From Emticicia sp. CRIBPO (GTDB taxonomy: Bacteria; Bacteroidota; Bacteroidia; Cytophagales; Spirosomataceae), in contig NZ_JAAAKV010000001.1 in assembly GCF_009905725.1 (NCBI RefSeq), positions 434,001 to 498,000 of the forward strand: a stretch of 64,000 bases of DNA, in the 5' to 3' direction. A program made the translations under genes and the position numbers. Below are positions 61,448 through 64,000 of this stretch, piece after piece (the stretch's first letter is position 1; every line of letters begins with the position of its first letter). The notes below the pieces were generated by a model that saw nothing but the letters and a program-made list of their open reading frames with translations, was not told where the DNA came from and searched no databases.

Positions 61448-64000
61448 TTACTTACCTTGTTTGTACCTGATCAGCGATTTGATCATCACCTTGGTGAAGT
61501 TCCTGAGGGTATCTTTGTTGGTGTGCATCCGGAGGGCTCCGTAAACCTGGACCCTGGCGGCTTCCGGACTTTTATAATCATGGTAGATCTCGTGGGCTTT
61601 CTGACTGAAATACTCCGCGAACTGCATCCTGGCTGTTTTCCGGATTTCCTTCCTATGCTCTTCAGGCAGATATTGCTGGGCCGTGTCGATCACCTGCATA
61701 ATGTCACGGATGTTCTGACCGGACAGCAGCGACCTGCTGGTGATGTTCTGGGTATGGCAACGGTAGTGGGCCAGGTGTTTGGGTGAATGGGCAAACGGAT
61801 AATGGGCGGCGATCCTGATCCACATTTCCCAGTCTTCGCCATAGTGCACCCCAAAAAAACTACCCAGGTGCTCATAAACGCTTCTTTTAACGACAATGGC
61901 CGGAGGCTGGATCCTCTGTCCCCCGGCGATGGTCAGCAACCAGTCCTTCAGGATGCCGGGGGTATCGGTAATTGGCTTTTCAGCCCACATTCTCCGGCTT
62001 TCTTCATTCATATAATAATAATCCGTAAAAGCAGCCCCGGCATCCGGGTGCTGTTCAAACAAGACGGATATTTCATCATAAAAACCCGGCAGAATTTTAT
62101 CATCCCCATGCAGGATGTGTAAACGGTGTCCTTTTGCCCTGTTGATGCAGGTTTCGAAATTCCTGAGGCTTCCCACGTTCCTGTTCTGGCGAAAATACCC
62201 CACCCTTCCTTTTCCCACCCGGCTGACAATGGCGGCGACATCCGCATCCGTGCTACCGTCGTCAATGACCTCGATCTGCATGGCTTCGGGGCCCTGATCC
62301 TGCTCCAGAACGCTCAGGATGGTTTCTTCGAGGTAAGGAGAACAGTTGTAAGCCGGAATCATCACCGACCACAGCGGCCTTTCTGTATCCGGGTCAAGCG
62401 GGGCAATCTGCGGCGGTGACTGGGGAGTCCGCTCAGGCAGCATATTATCTGCTTCACTATAATATTTTTTCCAGTTGTCTTTTCCTGTTTCAAGGGCCTT
62501 CAGCTGCTCAGCGTTCAGGTTATGTTTCTTCTGGCTTTCAAGAACCTGCAGGGCAGTTTCGAGCATTAATGTTTTCTGATGGGAAACATTGCTTTCGTGA
62601 ATCCTGTAGGCTGCTATTTTCTCCGGATAACAAAACCCGGGCAGATGCCTGGTGATGTTCAGATGCAGATCATAGTCTTCACACGGCCTGAGCTGCGTGT
62701 TGAAATGAAAACTGAAGAACACGTCTTTCCGGTACATGACATTGGACTGTATGCCGATAAAATTGCCCTGTAAGAGAGATAAATACAAATCACCGGGCAT
62801 CTCCAAGGGCTTTACAAACTCCAGAAGTTTATTATTCGCATCTACCCTGTCAAAGCTGCCGGCTACAAAAACCGATTCCGGGGCATAATTAAAGTAATAA
62901 AGGTGAAGTTCAACGGCGTTGGCATAAAGATAGTCGTCGGCGTCGAGAAAGATAACGAAATCCCCCTGGGCATGGGCCGCTCCGATGTTTCTTGCCGCCG
63001 AAACCCCCACCCGGTGGGCATACACATAAGTCAGGCCTTTTTCATTCTTGCAGACTTCTGCAGTTTCGTCAGTGGAGCCGTCATCTACCACAATGATTTC
63101 GAGATGAGGATAACTCTGGGCTCTTACGCTCTGAATAGCTTCCCTGAGAAATTTACCCTGGTTATAGCAGGGAATCACCACGGATACCAGGGCTCCGGGA
63201 TTCACTTTTGCCTTGTCTTGCAAAGACGGATCAAGCCGCAGCGGTGACGGCTGGGCGATATTTTTATGCTTCTGATAGTATCTCCATCCTGAAAAACAAC
63301 CCTTGATTTCAGACCATAGTGTCTGATTGGCGGGATCATTAGGATGGCGGATCAGTTTAAAGAATTTTTTCAGATAATATTCAGGCAAGGCCTTGTAAAG
63401 TCTCTTCAGGTTGCCCTCGTGACCGTATTTCTCATGCTGGATCAGAAGGGAGCAAACATTGCCCCGCATGTAGGAGAATATCTGGTGATGCAAATCCTTG
63501 TGGGTTTCGCGGTGCTGGTGATGTACGAATACCTGCGGATCGTAGCGGCAGTTCCATCCCTCTGCCAGTACGCGGTACCAGAATTCAGAATCTCCGCTGC
63601 ATCCTGCTGCCCCGACGTCCAGTCGCTCGTCAAACCATCCGGCAAGATCAAAAACCTCGCGGCGGAACGCCATATTGGCTCCCGCCCCCACATCCCAGAC
63701 CGGGGCCCCGAAGGCCTGGTGCGATAAGAAGTAGCGGTGATCAAAGGTCAGAGGCACATATCCCCTGTTAAATCCCCAGTATTTTTCAAAAATATATTGT
63801 GATTCCGTCCGGACGGCTACCGGCAGAATCAATCCGGTGACGGCCATCGTCATGGGGTCATCAAAAGCCGTTTTAACGGTACTTACCCAATCTTCATGGA
63901 TCACGACGTCATCGTCAGTGTAAGCAATCAAAGCATGTGAAGCATTCCTGGCCCCGGTGTTCCGGGCTATGTCAAGTCCTTTCCGGGGTTCCCTGATGTA
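61448..64000 (-). CDS. Multi-domain GT2 glycosyltransferase, 5' end off window
   Basis: The open reading frame has no stop up to base 64000, so the N-terminus is missing; about 850 residues are visible. Three GT-A (family 2) segments are present. One is a partial first domain with AYTDDDVVIHEDW and GAGANMAFRREVF. The second is complete and starts SVVIPCYNQGKFL with VVDDGSTDETAE, LDADDYL and PCEDYDLH. The third starts SVMIPAYNCSPYL with VIDDGSTD and HGDDKI. Such proteins build surface polysaccharides. There is no membrane helix in the visible part. The hairpin downstream is its likely terminator. Confidence 0.88.
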   Translation of the reverse strand, partial: YIREPRKGLDIARNTGARNASHALIAYTDDDVVIHEDWVSTVKTAFDDPMTMAVTGLILPVAVRTESQYIFEKYWGFNRGYVPLTFDHRYFLSHQAFGAPVWDVGAGANMAFRREVFDLAGWFDERLDVGAAGCSGDSEFWYRVLAEGWNCRYDPQVFVHHQHRETHKDLHHQIFSYMRGNVCSLLIQHEKYGHEGNLKRLYKALPEYYLKKFFKLIRHPNDPANQTLWSEIKGCFSGWRYYQKHKNIAQPSPLRLDPSLQDKAKVNPGALVSVVIPCYNQGKFLREAIQSVRAQSYPHLEIIVVDDGSTDETAEVCKNEKGLTYVYAHRVGVSAARNIGAAHAQGDFVIFLDADDYLYANAVELHLYYFNYAPESVFVAGSFDRVDANNKLLEFVKPLEMPGDLYLSLLQGNFIGIQSNVMYRKDVFFSFHFNTQLRPCEDYDLHLNITRHLPGFCYPEKIAAYRIHESNVSHQKTLMLETALQVLESQKKHNLNAEQLKALETGKDNWKKYYSEADNMLPERTPQSPPQIAPLDPDTERPLWSVMIPAYNCSPYLEETILSVLEQDQGPEAMQIEVIDDGSTDADVAAIVSRVGKGRVGYFRQNRNVGSLRNFETCINRAKGHRLHILHGDDKILPGFYDEISVLFEQHPDAGAAFTDYYYMNEESRRMWAEKPITDTPGILKDWLLTIAGGQRIQPPAIVVKRSVYEHLGSFFGVHYGEDWEMWIRIAAHYPFAHSPKHLAHYRCHTQNITSRSLLSGQNIRDIMQVIDTAQQYLPEEHRKEIRKTARMQFAEYFSQKAHEIYHDYKSPEAARVQVYGALRMHTNKDTLRNFTKVMIKSLIRYKQGK

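Noticed and set aside
1-64000. CRISPR array, prophage or insertion sequence
   Set aside because: No regularly spaced repeats, integrase, transposase or phage structural genes are visible in the window.

Overview
The window looks like a chromosomal segment of a Bacteroidota bacterium, most likely in the Cytophagales. The base composition is moderate. Many upstream regions carry the Bacteroidota -7 promoter element TAnnTTTG, in the best cases with a TTG about 19 bases upstream. One secreted protease ends in a type IX secretion (T9SS) sorting domain. DUF4270, DUF4783, BatD-type, DUF2157/DUF4401/GDYxxLxY and YtxJ (bacillithiol) families are all present, a combination familiar from this phylum. 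No genus can be assigned safely from sequence alone. No prophage, insertion sequence, integrase or CRISPR array is visible, so this is mostly core genome with small accessory patches.

Layout. Bases 1-5.8 kb hold a di-haem cytochrome and Ldh2-type dehydrogenase pair, a VOC protein, a ThuA-like secreted protein, and a TetR / MFS efflux / small-protein operon with a visible operator. Bases 5.8-6.15 kb are a gene-free stretch with four related GGCCT..AGGCC hairpins that resemble a REP/BIME. Bases 6.1-10 kb hold a WYL regulator, a small membrane protein, and an overlapping three-gene membrane operon (DUF2157-DUF4401-GDYxxLxY). A tRNA-Glu(UUC) with a consensus promoter lies at 10.3 kb. Bases 10.7-15.3 kb are accessory in character: a DoxX-like protein with a Cys-rich tail, a GyrI-like protein, a Tat-type VOC protein, an amidohydrolase and a frameshifted HicB-like antitoxin.

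Bases 15.4-22.4 kb hold an ABC-F ATPase, DedA, LpxH, and an operon of a stand-alone receiver, an MBL hydrolase and a VRR-NUC nuclease, followed by a small cytochrome c. Bases 22.4-29.8 kb are housekeeping (rpsF-rpsR-rplI, pgk, aroC with a BatD-like gene, a PyrR-like phosphoribosyltransferase). Bases 31-37.4 kb hold secreted or periplasmic proteins, including a DUF885 lipoprotein and a very large M4 protease with a T9SS tail. Bases 37.6-41.2 kb hold a conserved unknown protein followed by a secreted Ig-like protein, and a ribosome hibernation factor. Bases 41.2-46.1 kb hold tsaB, a CtpA-type protease, rnpA, rpmH and an M61 aminopeptidase.

Bases 46.5-53.7 kb hold a short GT5-like protein, a DUF4270 lipoprotein, glmS, an EamA transporter, an M23 peptidase, panC and ytxJ. 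Bases 53.7-64 kb hold a phosphopantetheinyl transferase, a WD40 protein, a DivIVA-HhH fusion, folB, an MFS transporter, an M1 aminopeptidase, a RhaT-type sugar symporter and a multi-domain glycosyltransferase that runs off the right edge. Most genes are single or in short operons separated by clear hairpin terminators, several of them bidirectional between convergent genes. The points most worth a second look are the HicB frameshift in a G run, the REP-like hairpin cluster, the truncated GT5 protein lacking the KTGGL motif, the DivIVA-HhH fusion, the receiver-MBL-nuclease operon and the conserved unknown protein at 37.7 kb.
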